Part shown: positions 50,900-60,269 of the stretch, piece after piece | Position numbering within the stretch: the stretch's first letter is position 1 | Layout: the number at the start of each line of letters is the position of its first letter | Assembly (NCBI GenBank): GCA_018902545.1 | Contig: JAHIQM010000006.1 | Location: 124,001 to 188,000 of the forward strand | Direction of reading: 5' to 3' | Origin: Pseudomonadota bacterium | Lineage (GTDB): Bacteria; Desulfobacterota; Desulfovibrionia; Desulfovibrionales; Desulfomicrobiaceae | DNA length: 64,000 nucleotides | The notes under the pieces: model-generated | What the model saw: only the letters and a program-made list of their open reading frames with translations | Told to the model about the DNA's origin: nothing | Database searches by the model: none | Made by a program: the position numbers and the translations under genes

Positions 50900-52153
50900 T
50901 CAGCTTTCCTTGTTGTTGTAGACGCCGGGATGATGGGCGCGCAGGAACATGCCCGGCGTCAGGCCTGGGTGAGCGCAGCGCAGCACCACCCGCATTCCGC
51001 CGTGAACCGTGGCCAAGCGCTCCCCTTGGGCGTTTTCCACTCCGTAGTCTTCCGCGCCGAGTACCGGGCGACTCAGGCCGGGGAGCAGAATCTCAAGGGG
51101 AGCATGGGATTCGAAGCGGTGCTTGACGTCCATGACCCAGCGGCCGTCTCCGGCGGGTTCCGCCAATCTGCCGACGATGTTTTTGGTCAGCGATCTGGAC
51201 AGGGCCGGGCGCAGGGTCACGGGTGCGGGGGTGAAGAAGGCCGAAGACAGGGGGCGGGTGGCCAGTTGCTGCAGTTCCTCAAGGTAGAGTCCTGGCCTGA
51301 ACGCCCCGGCGGCGAGGTCGTTTAAGGCCGTGCGGTATACGTCCGTGACCTGGGCCAGGTAGGAGGGCGTTTTCATGCGCCCCTCGATCTTGAGGCTCGT
51401 GATGCCGACGCGGCAAAACCAGTTCAGGTACTTGATCAGGCAAAGATCTTCGGCGGCCATGACCTGGCTGAAGTCCCCGTCGCACCGGACTTCCCAGGTG
51501 TCCTCGCCAGGGCGCAGGCGCTCCTCCAGCCGCACGGCCGTAACCTTGTAGTCGAAGCGGCAGGGATGCGTGCACTGGCCCAGGTTGCCCGAGCGCTTGT
51601 TCAGGTGCGAGGAGAGCAGGCAGCGCCCTGACACGGCCATGCACATGGCGCCGTGCACGAAGACCTCGAACTCAAGGTTCGGGACCTTCTCCACCATGGC
51701 CCGAATGCGGGAGGCCCCCAGTTCGCGGGCTACGTTGACGCGGCGTGCGCCCAGGTCGCGCCAGAACATCGCCGTGGCGGAGTTGGAGGTGCTCGCCTGG
51801 GTCGAGACGTGGACCGGAATGTGCGGGACGCGCTTTAGAGCCATGGCCATGATTCCGGGGTCGGCGATGATCAGTCCGTCCACGTTTATACCCGCAAGTT
51901 CCTCCAGATAGCCTTCCACGCCGGGCAGGTGCTCCTCCCGGGCCAGAAGGTTCAGGGCGAAGTAGACCTTGGCGTTTTTGGTGTGGGCCAGCTTCACGGC
52001 GTCGCGCAGTTCGGGGAAGGAAAAACCGCCGGTCGCCGCGCGCAGGCTCAAGGCCTGGCCGCCGAGGTACACGGCGTCAGCCCCGTAGGCCAGGGCCGTG
52101 GCGAGTTTGTCCGGGTCGCCCGCCGGGACGAGAAGTTCGGGCAATGTTGTCAT
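50900..52153 (-). CDS. U32-family protein (tRNA/rRNA hydroxylation, TrhP/RlhA-like)
   Basis: 417 aa in peptidase family U32; characterised relatives install hydroxyl groups on tRNA uridine (TrhP) or 23S rRNA cytidine (RlhA) rather than cut peptides. N-terminal PELLVPAGDPDKLATALAYG with GADAVYLGG, the U32 signature FVHGAMCMAVSGRCLLS, and the Cys-rich SGNLGQCTHPCR that could hold a cluster. C-terminal domain begins about residue 320. Overall fold fits; which RNA it modifies is not deducible. PHP gene stops 3 nt upstream. Confidence 0.85.
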   Translation of the reverse strand: MTTLPELLVPAGDPDKLATALAYGADAVYLGGQALSLRAATGGFSFPELRDAVKLAHTKNAKVYFALNLLAREEHLPGVEGYLEELAGINVDGLIIADPGIMAMALKRVPHIPVHVSTQASTSNSATAMFWRDLGARRVNVARELGASRIRAMVEKVPNLEFEVFVHGAMCMAVSGRCLLSSHLNKRSGNLGQCTHPCRFDYKVTAVRLEERLRPGEDTWEVRCDGDFSQVMAAEDLCLIKYLNWFCRVGITSLKIEGRMKTPSYLAQVTDVYRTALNDLAAGAFRPGLYLEELQQLATRPLSSAFFTPAPVTLRPALSRSLTKNIVGRLAEPAGDGRWVMDVKHRFESHAPLEILLPGLSRPVLGAEDYGVENAQGERLATVHGGMRVVLRCAHPGLTPGMFLRAHHPGVYNNKES

Positions 52154-52156
52154 GGG

Positions 52157-53029
52157 TCAGGAGCAGTCTGGTTGGTGGAGGCCCTGTCGCAGGCGCGCTT
52201 CCTTCATGCGCCGCACCAGGTCGTAGGATGGTCGCAGTCCGCCCTTGCCCCGGCCCAGGGCGATGCCCGGCTTGTTGTCGCCGTGGAAATCCGAGCCCGC
52301 GCTCATCAGCAGGTCAAACTTGCGGCACAGGTCCGCGTAGAAATTGGTCTGGGCCTGGGTGTGCATGGAGTAGAAGACCTCCACGCCGTCCAGGCCGAAG
52401 TCTTTAAGCTCGCGCAGCACGTTCAGCAGTTCGTCCTTTTCGACCTTCAGGGTGCAGGGGTGGGCCAGGATGACCGTGGCCCCTTCATCCTTCAGAAGTT
52501 CGATAGCCTGGCGTGGAGAGAGCTTTTCCTTGGGCGCGTAGCCTTTGGTCCCGGGGCGCAACCAGTTCAGGAAGGCGTCCTGGAAATTGATGGCCAGACC
52601 CTTTTCCACCAGCAGTTGCGCAAAATGGGGTCGGCCGATGGAGCCGCCGTCGGTAATCCCTTCGAGTTCGGAGTAGGAAATGTCCACCCCGTATGAGTTC
52701 AGGTTGGCGATGATGCTTTCGTTGCGCGTTTTGCGCAGGCCGCTCAGGTGATCGAGGGTGGCTTTCAGGCGTGCGGGTTGCTGTGGCAACCAGAGGCCCA
52801 GCAGGTGCATGCTGCCGTGCTCGAACTCGACGCTCAGTTCGCAGCCCCCGATGACTTCCAGGCCCAACGCGCGTCCGGCGGCGCAGGCTTCGGGCAGCCC
52901 CCGGACTGTGTCGTGGTCGGTCAGAGCCATGGCTTTTAGACCAGCCGCGACAGCGGCGGCCACGAGTTCCGACGGATTCAGCGTGCCGTCGGATGCGGTG
53001 GAGTGGGTGTGAAGATCGATTTCCGACAT
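52157..53029 (-). CDS. PHP-domain phosphoesterase (RNase AM/TrpH type)
   Basis: 290 aa PHP-family protein: metal ligands in IDLHTHSTASDG, LTDHDTVRG, a Glu in GCELSV, ILAHPCTL and SAGSDFHGDN. Relatives include RNase AM (5'-3' exoribonuclease on 5'-monophosphate RNA, TrpH/YciV) and 3',5'-nucleotide phosphatases. I use ATG 53027-53029; a TTG at 53065 would add 12 residues without support. It runs 3 nt into the U32 gene, giving an apparent PHP-U32-yaiI operon. Confidence 0.86.
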   Translation of the reverse strand: MSEIDLHTHSTASDGTLNPSELVAAAVAAGLKAMALTDHDTVRGLPEACAAGRALGLEVIGGCELSVEFEHGSMHLLGLWLPQQPARLKATLDHLSGLRKTRNESIIANLNSYGVDISYSELEGITDGGSIGRPHFAQLLVEKGLAINFQDAFLNWLRPGTKGYAPKEKLSPRQAIELLKDEGATVILAHPCTLKVEKDELLNVLRELKDFGLDGVEVFYSMHTQAQTNFYADLCRKFDLLMSAGSDFHGDNKPGIALGRGKGGLRPSYDLVRRMKEARLRQGLHQPDCS

Positions 53030-53093
53030 GCGCTCATGGGTACGGTAGGGCCCTGATGATGACAAGAATATTTACCCGGATCGGTCCGGCAAT

Positions 53094-53126
53094 AAAAAAC
53101 GGCACGTGCCTTTAAAGCGCGTGCCG
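53094..53126 (-). terminator. Intrinsic terminator after infA
   Basis: On the minus strand CGGCACG / CGTGCCG, seven pairs with an AT-rich loop, followed by TTTTTT (53094-53099). Confidence 0.85.
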
Positions 53127-53146
53127 GAAATTGTCGGCAGGGGGGA

Positions 53147-53365
53147 TTACTTGAAGCGGTAGGTGATTCTGCCGCGGGTCAGGTCGTAGGGGGACAGTTC
53201 CAGCTTGACCCGATCGCCGGGCAGGATGCGGATGTAGAACTTGCGCATCTTTCCGGAGATATGTCCGAGCACCTGATGACCATTTTCCAGGCGAACCAGA
53301 AACATGGCATTGGGCATGGCTTCCTCGACGACACCTTCAACTTCGATAGACTCTTCCTTGGCCAT
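53147..53365 (-). CDS. infA: Translation initiation factor IF-1
   Basis: 72-aa OB-fold protein that binds the ribosomal A site with IF-3. The core [39 protein letters not shown] and [15 protein letters not shown] are the standard IF-1. The canonical ATG is at 53363-53365, giving the exact usual length, but its nearest AAGG is about 12 bases away. An in-frame ATG at 53405-53407 ([14 protein letters not shown] extension) has AAGGAG almost touching it. Monocistronic with its own terminator. Confidence 0.96.
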   Translation of the reverse strand: MAKEESIEVEGVVEEAMPNAMFLVRLENGHQVLGHISGKMRKFYIRILPGDRVKLELSPYDLTRGRITYRFK

Positions 53366-53632
53366 ATAAAACGGATACCTTCTTTCAGTGGTTTTGTTTA
53401 AAGACATGACTCCTTACCCGCTTGATCCGCAAATGACAAGGCCGGATATCCTTCGCCATGGGCGTATGCGCCTTGAACCGGGTAGCTTTTTGGAATGAGG
53501 GTCTGGTCGGGCAGGAAATGGCAAGGGCTATTTTTTTTCTCGAAAGATGAGTCGCTCTGTGGTAAAAGAAATCAGCTGGATAAGTGGCTCTGTACGGCAA
53601 CCTGTTTTTTCCCGGAAGGATTGGATCTCTCC

Positions 53633-56248
53633 ATGGGCAATGCTTTTCCCAGAAAATCCCTCTCCAAGCGTCTCTCCCTTTCTCTGGGCCTTTTGAGCAC
53701 GGTCGTGATTCTCGCCGTTTCGGGACTGGTCTTCATTACTCTCTCTTTGAGGGTGGCGACCCAGATGGAGATGCGGGCCGAGAGCACCATCGATTTTCTT
53801 GCCCAGGCTCTAAAGACGCCGCTCTGGGCGCTGGATCGGGAAAGTGCGGCGGCAGTTGCCAAGGCCACGAGCATGGACACCAATGTGGGCTTGCTTGAGC
53901 TAAGGGACTCACGGGGGGAGGAATGGTTCGCGTACGACACTGGCCGCACGCTTTTCATCACCCGCGAGGTAGAGGTCGTCCATGAAGGGCAGTTCATCGG
54001 CTCCATCCGTCTGGGCCTTGAAGATTCGCCCCGGCAAAGAACCCTGTGGGGTATCGGGCTTGCTGGCGGCGGCATAGCCCTGCTTGTCATCCTGGCCCAG
54101 TATTTTCTGGCCAAGCGGATCTTGCGCCATTTTCTGCACAAGCCTTTCGCGGCCCTGGACTCCCTGGTCGCGGCATACGGACGCGGAGACTACACCCAGG
54201 CGGACCCGGATGTGGACTACGTCGAGTTTGAGCCGCTGGTGCAAGCTTTTTTGGGCATGGGCCGGACCATAGAACGTCACGTGAGCGCTCTGGCGGAGAG
54301 CGAGGAGAAATACCGGGCGATTTTCGACCACTCTCCGGTGGGTATTTTTCGCTCCACACTGGACGGGGAACTGGTGGAGGGTAATCCGGCCTTGGGGCGC
54401 ATGTTCGGATATCTGTCCCGCGATGAGTTCTTGGGCAGAGGGCTTAGGGTCGATTCCGTCTATGCCGACGCGGCCGTGCGAGGGGAGTTGTTGCGGCGGC
54501 TCTCATCTTCGGTCGGGTCCGTGAGCATAGAAGTCGAATTTATTCGCAAGGACGGGTCGCGCTTCGATGGTGTCCTGACCGCGTCCATTCAGCAGGATGC
54601 GGCGGGGCGCCCGGCCTTTTTGAACGGCGTGGTCGAAGACGTCAACGAACGCAAGCAGATCGAGCGGGATCTGGCCCAGGAGCGGATGCTGACCCAGGCC
54701 ATCTTTGAGAGCGTGCCCGGACTCTTGTATCTTTACGACAGTGAGGGACGGCTCGTGCGTTGGAACAAGGCCCATGAGGAACTGATGGGCTACACGGGCG
54801 AAGAGATACGCGGGCGTGACATCCTTGATTGGTTCGGCGGCCGGGAGCCCCATGCCTCCAACGTCGCGGCGGCGGTAAAAAGGGTGGTCAGTCGGGGCTC
54901 GGCCTCGGTGGAGGCCGAAATATTGACCAAAGACGGCAGAGCCCTCCCGTTCTACTTCAGCGGCGTGTCCCTGGTCATCGACGGAAGTTTTTATCTTACC
55001 GGCATCGGTATCGACATCACCGAGCGCAAGCAGGCCGAGGAGCGGTTGCGGCAGTCCGAGGAAAAATTCTCGCGTCTTTTCAGGCTTTCGCCGGATGTGA
55101 TCATGCTCATGAACATGTCCGAAGGGCGGATCATCGACGTTAACGAGGCCTTCAGCCGTTTGACGGGATTTACCCGCCTTGAGGCCGTGGGCCGGACCGC
55201 GCTGGCACTTGGCCTTTACGCCAATCCGTCCATGCGCGAGGTTGTCCGGCGGCGCATGCAGACCACGGGACAGATCGAGAATATTGATTTTTCCCTGGGG
55301 TGCAAGGACGGCAGAGCCATACCCTGCGTGCTTTCAAGCCAGTTGCTCAACATCGGCGACGAGGAGTGCGTCATCGCCGTGCTGCGAGACGTGACCGAAT
55401 TCAAGCGCATGCAGGAGCTCATGATCCAGAGCGAAAAAATGATTTCCGTCGGCGGCATCGCGGCCGGCGTGGCCCACGAGATCAACAACCCTCTGGGCAT
55501 CATCATGGTCAGCACCCAGAATCTCATGCAGCGGACCAGGCCGGATTTTCCCAAAAATATCGAGGTGGCGAAAAAGATAGGCCTCGATATGAACCTGCTG
55601 GATTTGTACATGCGGCAGCGCAGGATTCACGATTTCGTCAGGAATATTCAGGATGCCGCTGTGCGTGCTGCGGATATCATCCGCCACATGCTCGATTTCA
55701 GCCGCCGCAGCGAGTCGAAGCGTGCAATTTGCGATCTGCGGGGCATCATCGAACGGGCCCTGCATCTGGCGGGCAATGATTACGACCTGAATAAAAACTT
55801 CGATTTCAAGAAAATAGAGCTTATCTGGGAGTGCGATAGCAATTTTCCTTCCGTCAGTTGCAACGAGACCGAGATGGAACAGGTTTTTTTGAACCTGCTG
55901 CGCAACGCGGCCCAGGCCATGGCTCTGGCCCAGCCGGAGATCATGGAGCCACGCATTGTGATACGTATGAAAACCAAAGGGGAGCGCGTTGTGGTAGAGG
56001 TGGAGGACAATGGCCCAGGCATGCCGCCCGAGGTGCAGCGGCGGGCCTTTGAGCCGTTCTTCACGACCAAGCCTCCCGGAGTGGGGACGGGGCTCGGCCT
56101 GTCCGTGTCCTATTTCATAATTACCCGCAGCCACGACGGACAGATGCTGTTGGAGTCCCATCCGGGCCGGGGCACGCGGTTCATCATCGAGCTGCCGGTT
56201 CTTTTAAGCACGCAGAGCAAGGGGGAGGAGTGCATTCAAAACTCATGA
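53633..56248 (+). CDS. Membrane sensor histidine kinase with three PAS domains
   Basis: 871 aa. Two N-terminal membrane helices (about 16-38 and 141-163) bracket a periplasmic sensor; a short HAMP-like linker follows. PAS domains lie at about 225-345, 350-470 and 475-590 (EKYRAIFDHSPVGIF, SVPGLLYLYDS, FRLSPDVIMLMN). HisKA has the phospho-acceptor His615 in GVAHEINNPLGI; the ATPase domain has N box LLRNAAQAM, G1 DNGPGMPPE and G2 GVGTGLGLS. Start ATG 53633 is 12 bases from GGAAGGA. Overlaps the receiver gene by 4-19 bp depending on start. Signal unknown. Confidence 0.92.
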   Translation: MGNAFPRKSLSKRLSLSLGLLSTVVILAVSGLVFITLSLRVATQMEMRAESTIDFLAQALKTPLWALDRESAAAVAKATSMDTNVGLLELRDSRGEEWFAYDTGRTLFITREVEVVHEGQFIGSIRLGLEDSPRQRTLWGIGLAGGGIALLVILAQYFLAKRILRHFLHKPFAALDSLVAAYGRGDYTQADPDVDYVEFEPLVQAFLGMGRTIERHVSALAESEEKYRAIFDHSPVGIFRSTLDGELVEGNPALGRMFGYLSRDEFLGRGLRVDSVYADAAVRGELLRRLSSSVGSVSIEVEFIRKDGSRFDGVLTASIQQDAAGRPAFLNGVVEDVNERKQIERDLAQERMLTQAIFESVPGLLYLYDSEGRLVRWNKAHEELMGYTGEEIRGRDILDWFGGREPHASNVAAAVKRVVSRGSASVEAEILTKDGRALPFYFSGVSLVIDGSFYLTGIGIDITERKQAEERLRQSEEKFSRLFRLSPDVIMLMNMSEGRIIDVNEAFSRLTGFTRLEAVGRTALALGLYANPSMREVVRRRMQTTGQIENIDFSLGCKDGRAIPCVLSSQLLNIGDEECVIAVLRDVTEFKRMQELMIQSEKMISVGGIAAGVAHEINNPLGIIMVSTQNLMQRTRPDFPKNIEVAKKIGLDMNLLDLYMRQRRIHDFVRNIQDAAVRAADIIRHMLDFSRRSESKRAICDLRGIIERALHLAGNDYDLNKNFDFKKIELIWECDSNFPSVSCNETEMEQVFLNLLRNAAQAMALAQPEIMEPRIVIRMKTKGERVVVEVEDNGPGMPPEVQRRAFEPFFTTKPPGVGTGLGLSVSYFIITRSHDGQMLLESHPGRGTRFIIELPVLLSTQSKGEECIQNS

Positions 56249-56604
56249 TCATCGACGACGAGGAACATATCCGCGATTCCCTGTCCTGTTTTCTGGAGGA
56301 TTTTGACGACTTCCACGTCCGCGCGGCCCATTCCGCTGAACTGGCGTTGCAGGAGCTACGGCTGGAACCGGCGGACCTTTGCATCGTCGATATCCGCCTG
56401 CCGGCCATGAACGGAGTCGAGTTCATTCGCGTGGTCCGTGAGCAGGGCTTGTGCCGCAGGCATGTGCTGCACACGGGATCAACGGATTTTCAGCTCTATG
56501 TGGATATCGGGGAGCTTGGGCTGCGCCCGGAGGACGTGTTCCAGAAGCCCTGCGACAGCATGGCCATGCTGGAAAGGATTCGTCATCTGCTCGGTCGCGG
56601 CTGA
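56230..56604 (+). CDS. Single-domain response regulator
   Basis: A 124-aa receiver domain with no output. Conserved residues: acidic pair D9/D10, phospho-acceptor D54 in CIVDIRLP, T82 in LHTGS and K106 in FQKP. Probably the partner of the kinase just upstream: an ATG at 56245 overlaps its stop in ATGA, while GTG 56230 completes beta-strand 1 (MHSKLMIIDDEEH), so either start is possible; a GGGGAGG is nearly touching the GTG. A phosphorelay or sequestration role is typical for stand-alone receivers. Confidence 0.88.
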   Translation: MHSKLMIIDDEEHIRDSLSCFLEDFDDFHVRAAHSAELALQELRLEPADLCIVDIRLPAMNGVEFIRVVREQGLCRRHVLHTGSTDFQLYVDIGELGLRPEDVFQKPCDSMAMLERIRHLLGRG

Positions 56605-56645
56605 ATTTAGGTTTTTTTTGCTGCCATTTTTATTTGCGCATTGTC

Positions 56646-58121
56646 TCAGGTGCCGCAAAAGGTCTGGTAGCCGGAATCAACCGGGCCGGGCTCACGGTAG
56701 GCCGCGTGTTCGGGGCGATCCTCGAAAGGGCTGGCCAAGGCCGCCAGGAGGCGGTGCGTCGGCTGGAGATCATTATCTGCGGTCGCAGCCCGGAGAGCTT
56801 TCTCTACTTGGTGGTTGCGCGCGATGACCGCCGGATTGTGCGTACGCATGAGGGCGCACGACTCTTCGAAAGTCTGGGCTTGCCGCGAAAGGCGCGCTTC
56901 CCACCGGGTACGCCAGCCCATGAAGTCCGCTTCGCGGAAAAATGGGCGGTCGGATTTTTTCTCGGACAGACCGCGCAGGGTCAGGGTGAAGTCCGCGTCG
57001 TTTTCCTGCATGAGTTTGAGTAGGTCCTGCGCCAGGGCCGCGTCCCCTTCCTCCTCCGTGAACAGACCGAGCTTGGTCCGCATGCCCTCGATCCAATGCA
57101 GTCTGAACAGTCCAGGAAATTTTTCCAGAATGTCCTGAGCCAGTTCCGTGGCCTTATCCCCATTTTCGTGCAGCAGCGGGAGCAGTGTTTCGGCCAGGCG
57201 GGTCAGGTTCCACTGGGTGATGGACGGCTGGTTGCCGTAAGCGTAGCGGCCGTCACGGTCGATGGAGCTGAAAACGGTGGCCGGGTTGTAGGCGTCCATG
57301 AACGCGCACGGCCCGTAGTCGATGCTCTCTCCGCACAGGGATACGTTGTCGGTGTTCATGACTCCGTGGATGAAGCCGACGTGCAGCCATTTGGTCACCA
57401 GACGCACCTGTCTCTCCATGACCGCGCCGAGCAGTTCGCGGAAGGGGTTTTCGGCTTCGGCCAGTTCCGGGTAATGGCGATGGACCGTGTACATGGCCAG
57501 GGCGCGCAGGTCTTCGGTGTTGCCGTGCGCCGCCAGGTACTCGAAGGTGCCCACGCGGATGTGGCTGCCCGCCACCCGGGTCAGGATGGCACCCGCGAGT
57601 GTGGTTTCGCGGTGCACGGGTTCGCCCGTTGTCGCCACCGCGAGGCTGCGTGTGGTCGGGATGTCCAGGGCGTGCATGGCTTCGCTGATGATGTACTCAC
57701 GCAGCATCGGCCCCAGGGCCGCGCGACCGTCGCCCCGGCGCGAGAAGGGTGTCCGGCCGGAGCCCTTGAGCTGGATGTCGAAACGACTGCCATCAGGCGC
57801 GACGTGCTCGCCAAGCAGTATGGCGCGTCCGTCACCGAGCATGGTGAAATGCCCGAACTGGTGCCCAGCGTAGGCCTGGGCGATGGGGTCCGCTCCTTGG
57901 GGCAGGCGGTTGCCTGCGAAAATGTCGGCTCCGTGCGGCCCGTCCAGGCTGTCGGCGTTTAGCCCCAGGGCCTGAGCCAACGTCCGGTTCAAGACGGCAA
58001 TCGCGGGTTGTTTCACGGGAACGGGCTTTTGGCGCACATAGAGCGAATCAGGCAGGTCGAGGAAGGTATTATCAAAATTCCAGCCCTGGCTGGGGGGTGA
58101 GTCCTGGTAGGTGGAAGACAT
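56646..58121 (-). CDS. selO: Protein adenylyltransferase SelO (YdiU)
   Basis: Pseudokinase-fold enzyme that transfers AMP from ATP to Ser/Thr/Tyr of redox-related proteins. 491 aa. Seen: YAGHQFGHFTMLGDGRAILL, LKGSGRTPFSRRGDGRA, HDFVNTDN-type motif VMNTDNVSLCGESIDYGP, and DAYNPATVFSSIDR. The C terminus ends QTFCGT, a Cys near the end where eukaryotic SelO carries selenocysteine. Start ATG 58119-58121 with GGAG. It is convergent with the receiver gene. Confidence 0.94.
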   Translation of the reverse strand: MSSTYQDSPPSQGWNFDNTFLDLPDSLYVRQKPVPVKQPAIAVLNRTLAQALGLNADSLDGPHGADIFAGNRLPQGADPIAQAYAGHQFGHFTMLGDGRAILLGEHVAPDGSRFDIQLKGSGRTPFSRRGDGRAALGPMLREYIISEAMHALDIPTTRSLAVATTGEPVHRETTLAGAILTRVAGSHIRVGTFEYLAAHGNTEDLRALAMYTVHRHYPELAEAENPFRELLGAVMERQVRLVTKWLHVGFIHGVMNTDNVSLCGESIDYGPCAFMDAYNPATVFSSIDRDGRYAYGNQPSITQWNLTRLAETLLPLLHENGDKATELAQDILEKFPGLFRLHWIEGMRTKLGLFTEEEGDAALAQDLLKLMQENDADFTLTLRGLSEKKSDRPFFREADFMGWRTRWEARLSRQAQTFEESCALMRTHNPAVIARNHQVEKALRAATADNDLQPTHRLLAALASPFEDRPEHAAYREPGPVDSGYQTFCGT

Positions 58122-58353
58122 GGGGCTCCGATGGGTTGGATGCAGGGATTGGTGTCACTTTTGAGAGTGGTTACTGTTTTTGCTAGTGGATCGCAATCTG
58201 ATCGTGCGGAGTCTGGGCGGTGAGGTGGGCGGCGTATCGCGGAGGCGAAGGACAAGACACAGGTGGGACACCAGTTGAATGAAGGGCAGGGCAGCGCATG
58301 AGGCAGTGCATCGACGCTGTGTGTGGATGCTGGCCGGATCGGCCGCCGTCATT

Positions 58354-58812
58354 CTAATCGAAGCAGAATTCCAGGGTGAATTTACCGGCCTGGCAGGAGA
58401 ACGGGATGGCGATGGCCAGGGCCTGCGCCCGGTACGAGATGGAGTGGTTTTCTCCCATGATGACCGAAGGGGTGGAGCCCTGGAGTTTGAGGCCCATGTC
58501 CACCAGGCCGACCCGCGCATGGCCGGAGATCATGTTGGTGATTTCGCCCATGGCGTCCTGAACATCACGAACGATGTCTTCAATGTCGTCGCCGAGCATG
58601 CGTTTGACAATAAAGACAGCGGTGCTTCTGTCGAAGGAGATGCAGAACGTGCCCCGCTTGTCTCCGGTGATGCCGATCAGCGCGGACACGCATCCGCAGG
58701 CGACCTTGTCTTTTTTCACATAAGGCGGCCCGGCCTCGACCTCGAGGTTCGCAGTGGCGGAGAGCACGTACCGGGTCGCATTGATGAACGGTTTGGCCAG
58801 TTCGGGACCCAT
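58354..58812 (-). CDS. cheX: Chemotaxis phosphatase CheX
   Basis: CheC/CheX-family phosphatase that dephosphorylates CheY-P. 152 aa with the CheX active-site signature DAMGEITNMISGHAR (E-x2-N). Single-copy motif, as in CheX rather than CheC. ATG at 58810-58812 after AAGGAG. A probable sigma-70 promoter lies about 120 nt upstream. No other chemotaxis gene is in the window; the receiver 2 kb away is the only nearby CheY-like protein. Confidence 0.88.
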   Translation of the reverse strand: MGPELAKPFINATRYVLSATANLEVEAGPPYVKKDKVACGCVSALIGITGDKRGTFCISFDRSTAVFIVKRMLGDDIEDIVRDVQDAMGEITNMISGHARVGLVDMGLKLQGSTPSVIMGENHSISYRAQALAIAIPFSCQAGKFTLEFCFD

Positions 58813-59335
58813 TGATTACTCCTTGGCTGCGCAAAAGCGGAACCTCTTTTCATGGCAGGATGCAATGAAGTAGTTCGAACCAGTGCTTCTTTGGAAAGGC
58901 GTTCGTTAGTTGATGACTTAACCTGCAAAACTAAAATCCGAATGCACATGAAAGTCAATAACTCTCTGTGTAAGACATTGTTTTTGTAACAGGTTTCAAT
59001 GCAAAGCGGAAAACGCTGTTGTCAGACAAGGTGCGAAGTCTTTGAAAAAAGTCCAGAAATTCGGGGTGCTGTCGAAACTATGCGGCGTCGTTCGCCGGGT
59101 CGATGGCTCTACGCGCGATGATCGGGGGCACGGTGACCGGTTCTTGGGCGGCTAGGATCTGAAGTTTCCCCAAAAAGTTCTGTAAATATATTTCATCCTC
59201 ATTGACTACAGCGATTTTATCGGGTTAAGGCCAGTGTATGTTTCCCTGGTTCTCCCGCCAGATCATTGTTTTCGCCGGTCGAGAAGGGCGCGGAGCTTTA
59301 CGAACACAATTTATTTTTTTGATGGAGGCTCTAAC
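58813..59335. other. Intergenic region between cheX and the PA2779-like gene
   Basis: 523 nt. Contains the cheX promoter and, nearer the plus-strand gene, AT-rich stretches (TTCTGTAAATATATTTC around 59178) that may hold its promoter, though no clean -35/-10 pair was found. A 40-codon frame at 58999-59121 has no good ribosome site and is not called. Confidence 0.5.
58930..58958 (-). promoter_or_regulatory. Probable sigma-70 promoter of cheX
   Basis: Minus strand TTGACT (58953-58958), 17 bases, TTTAGT (58930-58935), upstream of the cheX ATG at 58812. Confidence 0.5.
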
Positions 59336-59734
59336 ATGAACCGAGAAAAGTGGTTTTTCGACATGCGTGTCTGCTGGCCGATTCTGGTTGCGTATCTCTT
59401 CATCGCGCTTATTCCTTCCAATGCCGAGGCATTTCTGGCGCAAAGCCGCATGTCTTCGGGCGAGATCGTTGCGGAGCGTAGCGCTCACATTGCGTCCATT
59501 CAGGCCGCCCTGGAGAACAAGGTCGTGGCCCAGCGGTTGGCGGATTACGGATTGACCCCGGAACAAGTGGACGCGAAACTCGGCACGCTCTCCGATGAAC
59601 AACTGCACCAGCTGGCCAGCCTCTCCGGTGACGTGGGCGGTGGCATCGTCGGGGCGATCGTCGCGGTGCTGCTGGTCGTTTTGCTAGTGGTCCTCATTCT
59701 GCACTTCAGCGGCAAGCGCATTGTCGTTAACTAG
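59336..59734 (+). CDS. PA2779-family membrane protein
   Basis: 132-aa protein of the PA2779/DUF6627 type, function unknown. N-terminal signal or anchor helix (PILVAYLFIALIPSNAEAF), a central helical part with SAHIASIQAALENKVVAQRL and YGLTPEQVDAKLGTLSDEQ, and a C-terminal membrane helix (GGGIVGAIVAVLLVVLLVV) with a basic end. GGAGG precedes the ATG at 59336. The next gene begins inside its last codons (14 bp overlap). The three-gene order with a cysteine peptidase and a TPR lipoprotein matches the Pseudomonas PA2779-PA2778 arrangement. Confidence 0.82.
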   Translation: MNREKWFFDMRVCWPILVAYLFIALIPSNAEAFLAQSRMSSGEIVAERSAHIASIQAALENKVVAQRLADYGLTPEQVDAKLGTLSDEQLHQLASLSGDVGGGIVGAIVAVLLVVLLVVLILHFSGKRIVVN

Positions 59735-60266
59735 ACAGCTTTGCCTCCTGGGGCTCATGGTGATTCTTACGATGGCGGGGTGCGTACAGCGCCCCGCTTT
59801 TCAGCCGGATCGGGAAATAACCGCCCGCACCGTGCGCCTGGAAGTGCCCTTTATTCCCCAGACCCAGATCAACGACTGCGGTCCGTCAGCCCTGGCCGCC
59901 GTACTGGCGTTCCATGGCCGGGACGCGTCCCTGGATGAAGTGACGCGGGCCGTCTTCACCCCGGTGCTGGAGCGCACCCTGTTGCCGGACATGGAGAACC
60001 ACGCCAGGTTTCTCGGGATGTCGACCAGCTCAGGGCGCGGCGATCTGTACATGCTGCGGGCGAGCATCGACGCCGGGACCCCCGTCATCCTTCTGCTCGA
60101 AATGGGCGGGAAGATGTTCAGCCAAGGGCATTACGTGGTGGTGTTTGGCTATGACCCGGAGGGGTTTTTGATGCATGTCGGGACCAAGGAGGACGTGTTT
60201 CTGTCGGAGCGCGAACTTCTTGAGCGCTGGGAACCCATGAACCGTCTTTATCTTGTTGTGGAGTAA
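59721..60266 (+). CDS. PA2778-family C39-like cysteine peptidase lipoprotein
   Basis: 181 aa with a lipoprotein signal (LTMAGC). C39-like papain-fold core: the Cys in QTQINDCGPSALAAVLAFHG (Cys53) and the His in SQGHYVVVFGYD. Bacteriocin-processing C39 domains cut after double-glycine; here the peptidase stands alone on the envelope. TTG start at 59721 overlaps the PA2779-like gene; no ribosome site is seen, consistent with coupling. The TPR gene begins 3 nt after its stop. Confidence 0.82.
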   Translation: MSLTRQLCLLGLMVILTMAGCVQRPAFQPDREITARTVRLEVPFIPQTQINDCGPSALAAVLAFHGRDASLDEVTRAVFTPVLERTLLPDMENHARFLGMSTSSGRGDLYMLRASIDAGTPVILLLEMGGKMFSQGHYVVVFGYDPEGFLMHVGTKEDVFLSERELLERWEPMNRLYLVVE

Positions 60267-60269
60267 ACC

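Noticed and set aside
58999-59121. 40-codon frame in the cheX upstream gap
   Set aside because: Only an AGG upstream of the ATG, no conserved features visible.
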